From Metellina segmentata (Eukaryota > Arthropoda > Arachnida > Araneae > Tetragnathidae), in contig OX375874.1 in the NCBI GenBank assembly GCA_947359465.1, forward strand, positions 98,459,441 to 98,523,440: DNA of 64,000 nucleotides. Reading direction: 5' to 3'. Of this stretch, positions 23,480 to 33,544 are shown one piece after another. Each line of letters opens with the position of its first letter. The stretch's first letter is position 1. The translations under genes were made by a program, and so were the position numbers. The notes beneath the pieces were generated by a model. That model was not told where the DNA came from. It saw only the letters and a list, made by a program, of their open reading frames with translations, and made no database searches.

Positions 23480-24501
23480 TCAATAAGGTGGGACGAGCTC
23501 AATGAGTAAGGACCCGCCTCTAGCCTGGATGCAAGCTGCCACACGGCGTGGCATAGACCGATAAAGCTCCCGGATGGTCTCCTGCGGTATTTCTTGCTAA
23601 ATTTGCACCAATTGTCGGACTACGTCATCAACATTCCTTACCGGATGCAGTTGCCTTCCCATCATATCCCAGACATGCTCGATGGGAGAGAGATCTGTTG
23701 ATCTGGTTGGCCAAGAAAGTGTTTGACAAGCTTGAAGACAGTTCATAGCAACACGTGCCGTATGTGGTCTGGCATTGTCTTGCTGAAAAATAAGCCCAGG
23801 TTACTGCGAAAGGAACGGTAGCAAAACAGGTCTCAGAATGTCGTCAACGTACCGCTGTGCACCTCTAATGACGATCAAAGGGGTCCGGCTATCAAGGGAA
23901 ATGGCACCCCAGACCATAACTCCTTGTTGAGGGCCGTGTGGAGTGCAATAGTGAAAGCAGGGTCGGCACGCTGCCCTGGGCCTCTCCAGACACGTCTTCG
24001 GTGATCGTCAGGACACAGTTGGAAGCGGGATTCGTCGCTAAAGACTATACGTCCCCAGTCAGCATCATTACAGCCTGATCGAGCCAAGCACCACTGTAAT
24101 CTGGCTCGACAGTGTGCAGGCGTGAGTGGCAGGTGGCGTAACGGTCGGTACGAGCGTAGATTTCGCTCTCTCAGCCATCTGTGAATGGTCATGGTGGACA
24201 CTCGTATGTGGGTCGCACGACTGATGGTTGATAGCGATGAAGCAGGCGCTGTGATAGCTGATCTGAGAATCACTCTGTCCTCGCGATCTGTTGTGGCCCT
24301 ACGTCGACCGCTACCATCATGACGCTGAAATCTGCCATTGCCCACCCACTCTTGCCAGCATCTTCTAATCGCCGCATCGCTTCGACTCACATGACGAGCG
24401 ATTCTCCGATTTGCCCAACCTGCCTCTTTCAATCCAATGACACGACCTCTTTCAAACTCTGAAAGTTGCTCGTAATGAGCTCGAATCCTTCGGCGAGGCA
24501 T
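23480..24501 (-). pseudogene. Tc1-like transposase with one frameshift and two stops
   Basis: Starts MPRRRIRAHYEQLSEFERG at 24501. Residues ~10-120 form the paired-like DNA-binding region (GRVIGLKEAGWANRRIARH; STISRATHIRVSTMTIHRWL). The DDE domain begins with DWGRIVFSDESRF (first Asp). A single-base deletion near 23930 shifts the frame, which then reads GVMVWGAIS. The second Asp lies in IFQQDNARPH and the Glu in TDLSPIEHVWD, with 32 residues between them by my count rather than the usual 34 of Tc1. TAA at 23801-23803 and TAG at 23597-23599 (minus-strand sense) add two nonsense codons. The frame would close near 23480. The product is inactive. The family resembles Tc1 transposases that I recall as abundant in spiders, which is memory, not a search. 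Confidence 0.88.
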
Positions 24502-24747
24502 TTTTTCAGTCGTTGAAAGGTATCCTAAATCGTAATGCAGGAGAAATTTTTAACAACAGTTCAAGAACAACTCCTTATATACATCTGCTGGATGCGCAGT
24601 TCCGATGCGCTGGAGATCGCACTATTCATTCATTGGACACCAAATTTTAATCATTTGCATATTTGGTCAAAACATTTTTGCACACGAAATTTCAAAGCAA
24701 TCGGATGATTCCTTCTTGGTGCGTCGATTTTTTTTCCTTATAGAGTG

Positions 24748-25335
24748 TGAACAGATGACAGCACTAATATATGCATAAAGAGAAGAAACGCAATGGAATC
24801 ACGATAAATTCAGTTTCATCAATGATTCATTTTAGTAATGAAATAGCCCGTTGTTTTATTCCAGTCCGAAGTTAATTAAAATTTATAGTTATACCTTGTG
24901 AGGTAATAAACATATTATTACGTCCAAACCTTTTTCCAAAAACGAAATTTAATGAAACGACTCGTAAAGGGCGAATAAAGTAAATATGCTTTTAAATTAA
25001 ACTAATTTATAAAGAGCTTGGCACGATTTCCTTAATCATATTTAATTAAGACTTCCTTTTTCTGCTTGCATTCCTTACAAACGTGCCATTGTAGCTATAA
25101 ATGTACGGGCCTTTAATTTGATCGCCTTTAAAATGAAATAGACGAAGCGTGAGCCCGCAGTTTTATGTTATTTCTTCCAGTTGCTCGGTTTGAAGATCTG
25201 TCACGGGTTGTGGGTAAAAACGATTCAATCCTATATTATTGATTCGTTAAAGCGGTTATCTACCGTGATCAAACACACTAGTGTGTATGCTGTCGATTTG
25301 TGATTTAACTTTAGACATCTAACGACAGTGAGATA
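24748..25335. other. AT-rich non-coding
   Basis: Nothing recognised apart from a short palindromic AACACACTAGTGTGTATGC near 25270. Confidence 0.4.
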
Positions 25336-25550
25336 TACACTGTAAGACAAAAAGAAAAGTTGCACCTCCAAGGAGTAGACAGATATAAATGAAACTTGGA
25401 GGAGTGGTACATCTACATTGAAGATGTAAATCATGCATGCGCCACGTTCATGGCAGCTCTCGAACACGCTACATACCAGGGCATAAAAGGACATCTAGTA
25501 GCGCAGCAAATTCATTTCGACTGATACTGTTGTGTTGGTTCCAGTCGAAT
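25336..25550 (+). mobile_element. Possible Tc1/mariner-type end fragment
   Basis: Begins TACACTGTAAGACAAAAAGA and runs through GAAAAGTTGCACCTCC, which looks like a Tc1-type terminal repeat after TA. The opposite end is not seen; repeat B interrupts or follows at 25551. Classification is by resemblance only. Confidence 0.35.
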
Positions 25551-25705
25551 CCTCCTTCCTTACTTCCTTCAAATGTGCTCGGATGAGCATGTCGAGGCCA
25601 TTTTGTAGAATGTTGAAGGAATCATTGAGTATCAGTTCAATTAAAAAAGGAAAGGAGCAATTAAGTTAAAATGAAGGTTTATCTACAAGTTAGTTATAAA
25701 TTTAC
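25551..25705 (+). repeat. Repeat B, copy 1 (unclassified)
   Basis: About 155 bp highly similar to 54636-54794: CTTCCTTACTTCCTTC, TGTGCTCGGATGA, CCATTTTGTAGAATGTTGAA, GGAGCAATTAAGTTAAAA and CAAGTTAGTTATAAAT are shared in order. The second copy interrupts a mariner, so repeat B is mobile. It has no A/B boxes, coding or terminal inverted repeats. Confidence 0.8.
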
Positions 25706-25785
25706 ATCCATGTCCCAGATTCGGACCAGGAACTTCCGATCTAGAGGTTAACACCTTATCCACTAGACCAGTTGGTCGACTTGCT
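25706..25785 (-). repeat. SINE-1 type-a head only
   Basis: Reverse tRNA-like head: complement of GACCAACTGGTCTAGTGG with a decayed B box. Body and tail are missing; it abuts repeat B. Confidence 0.75.
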
Positions 25786-26169
25786 CCAATGTGATGCTAA
25801 TTGAAATACCATACCCACCTCAATTCAAATCGATATCCACATCCTTTCGAAACATTTTTTAATCGAAAATCGAAACACAATAATCATCAAACTTTAAATT
25901 TGCGTAGTTTTGAAATCTCGCTTTTGTTTAACCCAACCGAAATGCCACCCAACAGTAAAAGAAGTCAGCCCATGCAAATTCCTATTAAGCGAAACTATCA
26001 ATAACAGCGTAACAGAAATGAAACAAAGCTAGATAGCGGAGCCCCCCCCCCATATCCCTGCAAGATATAAATAATAATAAAAAAAACTTCCCACAGTATC
26101 ACAGGACCTGGGAAAAACCTCCCCAACAATGTAAAAGCGCTAAAAATTATTAGTAAAAAAAACGAGAAA
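25786..26169. other. Non-coding with a poly-C tract
   Basis: Contains a homopolymer C run at about 26043-26052 and A-rich stretches. A short ORF (25801-26004) is unrecognised. Confidence 0.4.
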
Positions 26170-26570
26170 ATAAAAAGAAGTGGCGATAGCTGAAAGTGTC
26201 GCTAAAATGCGTAAACTTCCTTCTGTTATCTTATCAACAACATTCCGTGATAAGACTTCTTTTCCCGGCATCATTTGGGCGGAATTCGGTGGCGTTTTTC
26301 ACTTCTTTACTCGTCCACCTTTCAGCGACCTTTTATTCAAATCTTTTATTATGATAACTGGTTGTAAAGATAACTTGAATGCAGTTTGGCTGCGGGGCGC
26401 GCTTATTTTTGCTGTGCCTGCGTGCCCCCGGCGTAGGAAGCTATTTATTATTTGGCTCCTGCTCATTCGTCGCTTCGTTGTCTGGAATACCACCCTTCCC
26501 TTTACGTTGTTTTGATTTGCTTATTCGCTCCTCTTTCGAGAAGATAAATAAACGGACCCAAAACAGAGAT
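26170..26570. other. GC-richer unique island 3
   Basis: Complex sequence with GGCTGCGGGGCGCGC and GCCTGCGTGCCCCCGGCGT. Overlapping ORFs on both strands (111 codons plus, 135 plus in another frame, 64 minus) share no known domain with anything I recognise. Possible conserved non-coding DNA. Confidence 0.38.
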
Positions 26571-26830
26571 CAATATCTGCTGTTTAATTCAGCAGATGTC
26601 CTCCCTGCTAATAAAAATGGGGGAAGGCATTCGTTTTTTCCAATCTTTTCCTGTAATTTTTGCTTTTCATTCGGGGTGATCTATCATGGTTGTTCTTTCT
26701 CGTCTCGTAAGTATTTGAAAGAGAAATCGAGTAATTATCGCACTCCAAAATGGTTCGAGAATAGAGTGGAACCTTCTCATGACTGATAAATGCATGGGTG
26801 TTCCTCAAATTCAATATCTTATAATAAATA
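26571..26830. other. Non-coding sequence
   Basis: Nothing recognised. TA at 26829-26830 is the left target duplication of the next element. Confidence 0.4.
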
Positions 26831-27621
26831 CCCTCTATAATAAAACGACGCACCAAGAAGGAGTTGTAAAATTGCGATAAAAATTAGTGGATGTGAAGAA
26901 CATACGTAGAAAAACAAACGCCTAAAATTTCGGAACAACTGAATGATTTATTTCATAGTTTGGCCGTTACAAAGGGAAGAAGTCAATAGGCGTTAGTGCA
27001 CCTTTGACCTGGATGCAAGCTGTCAACCGGCGTGCGGCATAGACTGAAACAGTTCCCGGAGGGTGTCCTGCGGAATTTCTCGCCATATTGTCTACTACTG
27101 TCGGACTAAATAGTCAGCATTCCGGGATGGTTGCAATCGCCTTACCACAACATCTCAAATGTGCTCTGTGGGAGAGAGATCAGGAGACCTAGCTGGCCAA
27201 GGAAGTGTTGGGGAAGCTTGAAGGCAATTCATAGCAACACGTACCGTGTGCGGCTGGGAATTATCTTGTTCAAAAGTAAATCCGGGGTGTCGCAAAAGGA
27301 ACGGTAACAAAACCAGTCGTAGAATGTCGTCAACGAAGCGCTGTGCTATAAGTGTGCCAGAAATGGCTACCAAAGGGGTCCGGCTATCATAGGAGATGGC
27401 ACCCCATACCATAACGCCCTGTTGTGTGCCTGTGTGGCGTGCAATAGTAAGGGCAGGATCCCCACGTTGCCGTGGACGTCTCCAGATACGTCTGTGGTTG
27501 GAAACGGGACTCATCACTAAAGACTATGCGTCCCCAGTCAGCGCCGTTCCAAGTTGATCAAGGGCGGAACAACTCTTGGATGACTCATTTTTTGAGCGTC
27601 GATTTGTTTTGTTATCGAGTG
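26831..27621 (-). mobile_element. Deleted Tc1-like element, sister of the 21.9-24.7 kb copy
   Basis: Left end CCCTCTATAATAAAACGACG then CACCAAGAAGGAG; right end complement CACTCGATAACAAAAC. TA lies on both sides (26829-26830, 27622-27623). At 791 bp it has lost the region encoding the DNA-binding half of the transposase. The SINE fragment at 27624 begins immediately after the right TA. Confidence 0.85.
26990..27545 (-). pseudogene. Tc1-like transposase catalytic-domain fragment
   Basis: Open over 121 codons (27155-27517), with coding similarity continuing beyond in other frames. Upstream the sequence still encodes IVFSDESRF (first catalytic Asp) before a frameshift. Then come RHTGTQQGVMVWGAISYDSR, PLVAISGTLIAQRFVDDIL, the second Asp in FEQDNSQPH, and the WPARSPDLSPTEHI motif with the Glu kept. 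The second Asp to Glu spacing is again 32 residues, as in the 23.5-24.5 kb copy. Downstream similarity to the C-terminal tail persists with stops. The N-terminal DNA-binding part is deleted. Inactive. Confidence 0.85.
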
Positions 27622-27623
27622 TA

Positions 27624-27808
27624 TTTGGGCCGCGATAGCCCGTTGAAAAAGCAGAGGGTTACATCCGGAGGTTTGCGAGTTCGAATCCAACCAAAGACTG
27701 TCGTGTTCATAGGGGAACTTGTGCATGTTAAATCTGTCGTGACATCAAATGTACTCACGTTGGCGTGGTTTTGAAGTTCCGGAGAATGGGGTGCCAGCTT
27801 AGGTAACT
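27624..27808 (+). repeat. SINE-1 fragment, type-b head and 5' body
   Basis: tRNA-like head (GGGCCGCGATAGCCCGTTG, B box GAGTTCGAATCC, then AACCAAAGAC), followed by body blocks AAATCTGTCGTGACATC and GGAGAATGGGGTGCCAGC. The copy stops before the 3' tail. Confidence 0.8.
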
Positions 27809-28407
27809 TAAATACCTTTGATGTTTTAGTATATGCAAATCCGTGAAAATATCGTAATTGTAAAATTATTTTCTCTATAGGTGGAATTTAATATTTAGTA
27901 TTTTTTTATCCCTATATCTAAAAAAATCGATATTTCGGTGATTTCTACACCTTAATCCACTGTCCCCTTAAATGGAAAGCGTTGGACTGTCTGTGTGATC
28001 ACCTTAAGAATTCCAGGCAACTTCCACAGCCTGTTTTTGCTAAAAGTCTCGTTGAGTAAGGCACAGTTAGAGACATTCACAAGGGACTTAGGTGTAATTA
28101 GTGAGCAAAATTGACTAGAGCAACAAACCTAACCACCATGGTCACAAAAACAGATAGATTAAGTGAAGGACAGTAGAAGTTTCTATTAAAGAAAGCACGC
28201 GCACTTCAAGTGTTGTGGAATGCGCAGATGATTGCAATAGAATAAACGGGATCGGCGGGGGATACCAGTGCAGGAAAGGAAGTATATATCTGAAAAAATA
28301 AAGAAATTATATTTTATGTCGTATTTCTCTGTACAATTTGAAGTACAACCTGTGAAATAAGAAATATTAATTTTTAATCTTGGATAGGAAAATCGATTGA
28401 AAACTGC
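27809..28407. other. AT-rich non-coding
   Basis: Nothing recognised. Confidence 0.4.
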
Positions 28408-28727
28408 AAGGTGTTCATAAACTTTCTTTGAAATTTCAAATATTTATTACAAAGGCAAATGAAAGGACAGATAAGTGAAAGTTTTTACAAAAGGAGACGT
28501 AGAAATTTAAGTTATTTTGCCTCATTTAATACACTTCACTATTATTGTAATTAGTTGCACGAAATACTTCAAGACAGAAGGCAGTACTCTATTTCTTATT
28601 ATGTTCGCAGTAGCATACCCTGTAATAGTGGCCATGACATTAGTGATACTCTGCTTTAGATTAGTGATGTCCCGTAGCTTTGCTAGATACATCACCATAT
28701 TGGGGACTGTATGTTCGGGGGTTCCTA

Positions 28728-28841
28728 AATGAAACAGACAGGTGGTTTGAAAGGGGTGGCCCAATTCCCTGGCCACCTTGTTCACCAGATATCACTCCTC
28801 TCGACTTCTTTCTATGGGACTATGTTAAAGATATTGTGTGA
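28728..28841 (+). pseudogene. Mariner-group transposase remnant
   Basis: About 37 codons reading DRWFERGGPIPWPPCSPD, then ITPLDFFLW and DYVKDIV, closed by TGA. This is the conserved block around the third catalytic Asp in rosa-like and related mariner transposases (the WIGRGGP-WPPRSPDLTPLDFFLWG region). The first two catalytic residues and the DNA-binding region are gone, and sequence upstream is frame-broken. The minisatellite starts directly after the stop, so expansion of that repeat probably helped disrupt the gene. Confidence 0.8.
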
Positions 28842-28842
28842 G

Positions 28843-29035
28843 GCCATTGCCAATGTCATGTTTTTCCATTGCCATTGTCATGCCACTGTCATTGTCATGC
28901 TATGGTAATTGCCATGCCATTGTCATGCTATGGTCATAGCCATGCCATTGTCATGCTATGGCCATTGCCATGCCATTGTCATGCCATTACCATGTCATTG
29001 ACGTACCATTGCCATTCCATTGCAATCATTGACAA
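28843..29035 (+). repeat. CCATTG/TCATG minisatellite
   Basis: Reiterated GCCATTGTCATG and GCTATGGCCATTGCCATG words over ~190 bp inside the deleted mariner element. ORFs rich in His, Cys and Leu here are artefacts. Confidence 0.92.
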
Positions 29036-29174
29036 GAATATGCTACAGCAAACGTGGCAAGAAATCGAATACTTTGAATATCGAATGTTCTTCGTGCAAT
29101 TATTACCACTTATCTGTTTTTTCATTTGCCTTTGTAATAAACTTTTGAAATTGTAGAGACTTCATGGACACCTT

Positions 29175-30086
29175 CTATACTAATAAGATATTGCACTTCG
29201 TATATTTTTTTATTGATTGAAGTATTTTTAAATTGGGGTGGGGATGTGGGGTTAAACTTTATTAACATTCTGGTTGATGTCCTCAAAAATATTTTCTGTT
29301 AGTTTAAATGATTTAATTTCTTATTGATTCAACTCTTTTTCACTGCAAAGTAACGTTCTGAGCACCATGAGATTTTGGATCACTGTATTGCTTTTACCGC
29401 ACAACACAGAAAATCACTAAATTACCATATCTGTGGGATGAAAGAATCTTCTATTGGTCACGAAGATTGAAACTGACCAGAAGTCATGCAGGGAAGAATA
29501 CAAGTTACAGAACTAATATATGCGTGTGGAATTCTCATAGAGATAAAGATCAGCAAGTTGGATTGGTCCACACGTCAGATAAATATACCTCAATATGTGA
29601 TATAAGTTGTATGGTAAATACTGGGCACGTTGAAATCGATTTAATATAAGGATTCAAGACTGAGAATTAAAATATCTATTTTTGTTTGCTAAAATGATTA
29701 ATAAATCACTTGCAACGCTCTCCAAATGATCAACAAGGTAAATATTTATCCAATAAAAAGTGTTCAAACTCTCGAAATTTTAATTAAGAACTAACTGAAC
29801 TTGCAATAATTAATATGAAATTTCAATGTGCATTTATAGATAGCGTTTATTATTCCAGTTGATTTATGTTATTGTTCTTTCAATCTACGGATACATGAGA
29901 GGCTTTCTCTGCCATCAAAATGTAGGTGGCGCTAGTGTTTCTGATGTGGAATTTTCTTGGGCCTTTTCCGAACGCAACATCACTTGGATCGTTTTCAAAT
30001 GCGATTCAACACATCGTTCCAGTTCCAATGAAATAATTCAGAAGCTATTGCTGGTAGTTGATTGGTCAACGTGAATTAGATTATAA
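29175..30086. other. AT-rich non-coding
   Basis: No recognised feature. ORFs of 60-71 codons (29467-29649, 29859-30074) have no known similarity. Confidence 0.4.
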
Positions 30087-30544
30087 GGCCCGGTACACAC
30101 ATCCGGTTTTTCAACGTGCAGCGCTAATGCCGCAACGTAAGTGCGGTCTGACATACATTAGATCCAATGGAGTAGTGCACACATGTCTCCGTTGCCGTTG
30201 CAGTGACGAACATCCAACTTGAGTGCAGTTTCACGCACAGCATCCGCAGTTCCCCAATGCGCCGCAGCACATGTTTCTCTGGTCTGAAATACCTTGTTTT
30301 CATAAATAAATGGAATATAAATTATAGTTAACAAATGGTTAGATTCAGTAACGTCTATTTTGTGTTTCAAAATACACTTTTTTTTACACCAAGTTAGCGA
30401 AATAAACACGTTTTCTTCGATAGAATATTTATCGCAATTGGCGCGAAATGAGTACTTGCGTCATTCCACGGTTATGTGTGCATAGTTGGGCCTCAGTGCC
30501 GCAGCGGCGCCGCACGTTGAAAAATCGGATGTGTGCACCGGGCC
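30087..30544. mobile_element. MITE-like element with GGCCCGGT ends, 458 bp
   Basis: Terminal inverted repeats of ~35 bp: GGCCCGGTACACACATCCG on the left and GGCCCGGTGCACACATCCG on the right complement, both followed by (A/G)TTTTTCAACGTGC. Three-base flanks TAA and TTA fit the TWA target of PIF/Harbinger elements, although they are not identical. A 83-codon internal ORF is unrecognised. Confidence 0.75.
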
Positions 30545-30715
30545 TTAACCAAACGTCCCCCAAACGATGATAAATAACATTTTAAGAAAACCCCGATATA
30601 TATCATACGACAGCTTTTCGACAGCAGAAGTAAAATCTTCGCAGACTGTCCGGTTTTTGCTTCTTTACCAAATAAAATCCTTCTTCCAAACTACAAGCGT
30701 GGAGGTCGGGTTTTC

Positions 30716-30785
30716 CTTTCGGGTTTGATCTCGGAAAGTCACTATTAACCCGTTCTAATGCTCCAGTGCGACATTTATTCAGGTA
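30716..30785 (+). repeat. SINE-1 3' tail fragment
   Basis: Contains GATCTCGGAAAGTC and CTCCAGTGCGACATTTATTC, then AGGTATA; diverged. Confidence 0.6.
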
Positions 30786-30825
30786 TATACATTCCCTAAC
30801 TATAGGGCTGTTAGATCTGTAGTTA

Positions 30826-30985
30826 GTTAACGTTGCTCTGGATCATCTAAACGGGTTATTGGCGACGGTCCGGGATACATCCCGAAGGGAAAGACCCGAG
30901 GACAACACCTCGTAATTTTGAGCCGCGGTCAGGCGACGAGGTCGACACTTGAGCCTGCACCCCACTCTCCAAACTTCCACAAAAC
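30826..30985 (-). repeat. SINE-1 fragment, 3' half
   Basis: Reverse blocks GGCGACGGTCCGGGA, ACACCTCGTAATTTTGA, GGTCAGGCGACGAGG and CACCCCACTCTCCAAACTTC. A short plus-strand piece of the same region (CCTGACCGTGGTTGAAAATT) follows at about 31056-31090. Confidence 0.8.
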
Positions 30986-31090
30986 TAACTATGCGATTAG
31001 TCCTTCAATTGTTCCTTTTTTTTTCTTCCAGTTTCTTTAAAAATTAGTCGTTACCTGACCGTGGTTGAAAATTACGAGGCGTTGTCCGTT

Positions 31091-32505
31091 TTCATTTAGA
31101 TTTTCTCTAAATTCAAAAAACTTTCTCATGCATGACATTTAAATATAACTTTAGGCATGAGACTATGTATGAACTCAATATGCTTAAGAAATTTCAAATT
31201 CTAGAGAGAATTCTGCTTAAATAACTAAATTTTAGTAGTTATCGTATTCATTAAAATATCAATTCTCAAAGCTTTATGCAAATTTATATTTTCCACATAC
31301 AATTTTGAAGATAACTTACTTTATGTACTTCCCTAATTGGCTAAATTTCAATACATGAAACTCTTGAAATTAATTTGGAAAAATGAAATAATCAAAGCTG
31401 ATTCTAAAATCAAAATTAAAATGCATCAAAGAAAGAGATGAGACAATTTAAATTAATTCCCGCAATTCTACAATGGTATCCCGTTGTTTTTGTTGTTATA
31501 AGCGGACGAATTTTTCAATTAACATTGATTGGGAAATCCATAAAAATAAAACAAAAAATACATATGCTAATGAATTCCGGTTTCTCATTTGAATTCCATG
31601 GAGACATGGAAAAGGATATTAATAACATCAGAATCTTTATATTAAAGCTCTAAAAGAAACGGGGTAATTTGTTAAAAAAATTAATAATTTCAAGCGAAAA
31701 TCATTTCAATTTTTGTAAATTTCTCTTGATGTGCAATATTTGAAAGCATTTTCAATTTCTTGGAGCAGCATTTCTACGAATGAATGCATGAATTGCTTAT
31801 AATTAGTTTTTTATACTGTCTCTAAGGTACCTGGACTGGAAATCAGGGCGTAATCAACTAGAACAACCCCTTTTATAGCTCATATCTCTACTGGAATAAA
31901 GGCGTTTCAGATGTTTGGTAATAAATTTTTCAAAGAACTTTAACTTTCGTTGAGATCTTTTCGAAAAAAAACCAGTCAAACGCTAGCTAATTTATGAGTA
32001 AAAATAATTTTTTAGATAAAAACAATATTTGAGAGAGAAAGTGAAAAAAAAAAAGCAAAAACAGATCCTTTAAACGAGTCTCCTTTAGTTTTAAAGGTGT
32101 AAAAATATAAAGATAAAAATTCGCTATGTAAAAACGTAATAGACATGAAAACGGTATAAACAAAGATATCAAACTTTTCCAAATTATAATCTTAATATTT
32201 ATCATCAATTTTAACTTTTTGAATGAGAGTATGTAATCACCTTTTTATTAATAATTTCTATCGCTCTTTCATATAACTTTCTTGACCTTTTTAAGAAAAT
32301 ATGATTCTTCTTCATCAGTTGTATATCATCTTGCAGTTGTATATCAATTGATGTACCTCCATATGGTGAGGAGATTATTCTCAATATCTTTTATAGCTTC
32401 CTAGAATTAAATATTTCAGTTAAAAAATTTTAGAAGAAAAAACGTATGATGAAGCTGATGTAATGAGCAAAAATATGATTAACTTAAAATGAATATAAGG
32501 ATATA
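31091..32505. other. AT-rich non-coding
   Basis: No recognised feature over about 1.4 kb. Confidence 0.45.
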
Positions 32506-33391
32506 TCTCTTTATATTATAAAAAAGGTAGTGTTTGTTTGTTTGTTTTCTTCGACTCAAAGTCCTGACGAATCTATTATGGCACTTACAGTAATGAGATT
32601 TGGCACAGAGGTAGTCCAAATTTTTTGCAATTCTAGGATCAAGGCGAATTTTAAGTAGTGATTTAAAATTCAATCTAGAACATTTTTAAATGAATCTAAT
32701 AGTTTTTTCACCATTATACCTTCTTCCGCGTTCTTCCAGTAATGAATAAACATCAAAATTTAGACTTTTCCTTCTCTCGTCACCTTGACGTCAGCCTTTG
32801 GAACCATGCGAAAGTTTTTTCATACCTCGTCTCTAGAATGTGAGAGAACAGATTCGAATGACCTTCGTTTGTTTCGAAATTCATTCATTTTGATTTCCTG
32901 CGAAACCGATTCCAGTGAAGCAAAAGATATTACTAAAGTTATCACTGGCGTTCTTCAGTGCTTTTTTTTTCTATCTCAGCCGATCGTTAAAGATAGAATA
33001 AAAATTTTAACGGATTTGAAATCTGCGGAAAATTTTACACCATATAGATACCTTTTTACGTTTGATTTTCTTTTATATTTTCGCAAGAGATTGTGACGGC
33101 ACGTGAACTTTCGCTTTCCAAATATAAACAAATTGCATTTTCTACCTTTCGCGTAAAAATAAAAATAAAAACAGATTACATTTCCTGCCCTATTCCATTT
33201 CAGCGAAGGAGAGAAAATAAATAAATAAACCATTTTGACTGGGATTGTTAAGTTCTTTTTTTCGTAAAATCGGAATCGTGAGAGATAGAATAAAAATTTC
33301 AACGGATTTGAAATCTGCGGAAAATTTTACACCAGATTAATACCTTACACCACGGGCACGGGCAACGCTGAACTAGCTACGCAGTGGCTAG
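32506..33391 (+). mobile_element. Candidate non-autonomous Helitron, 886 bp
   Basis: 5' end TCTCTTTATATTATAAAAAA then GGTAGTGTTTGTTTG, preceded by A. The 3' end has GGGCAACGCTG, then a hairpin with stem AACTAGC/GCTAGTT around TACGCAGTG, ending CTAG followed by T. Helitrons start TC, end CTRR near a hairpin and insert between A and T, and all of these are met. No Rep/helicase coding is present. A ~75-bp segment (TAGAATAAAAATTT, CGGATTTGAAATCTGCGG) is repeated directly at 32993 and 33288. Confidence 0.65.
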
Positions 33392-33544
33392 TTATTGGAT
33401 ATAAGAAAGAAAGAAAATATATAATAGTAAATATTTAGAGAATAAATTAGATATCTTACGTAAATTAACAGATCAAATATGTAAAAAAGTTAATGTAAAA
33501 ATTTATACTTTAATAGTAACTTTATAGGTATTTTACTGAAAAAT
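33392..33544. other. AT-rich non-coding
   Basis: Nothing recognised. Confidence 0.4.

Larger units (their letters stand above)
21877..24747 (-). mobile_element. Tc1-like element, complete but split by a rosa-like insertion
   Basis: Outer ends are CACTCTATAACAAAA, with the rosa-like element inserted after its first seven bases, and on the right the complement CACTCTATAAGGAAAA. Both continue with AAATCGACnCACCAAGAAGGA. The left border is TA (21875-21876); the right flank is TG, a decayed TA. Without the 1455-bp insertion and its TA duplication the element is ~1414 bp, normal for Tc1. The minus-strand transposase gene is broken. A deleted sister copy lies at 26831-27621. Confidence 0.9.
28408..29174 (+). 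mobile_element. Deleted mariner-group element, 767 bp
   Basis: Inverted ends AAGGTGTTCATAAACT and (right complement) AAGGTGTCCATGAAGT extend into a shared block TTTATTACAAAGGCAAATGA about 75 bp deep. A TA follows the right end; the left flank is CA. A remnant of the transposase C-terminus and a trinucleotide-rich minisatellite fill the interior. Confidence 0.8.

Noticed and set aside
28869..29156. 95-codon His/Cys-rich ORF
   Set aside because: Translation of the CCATTG/TCATG minisatellite.
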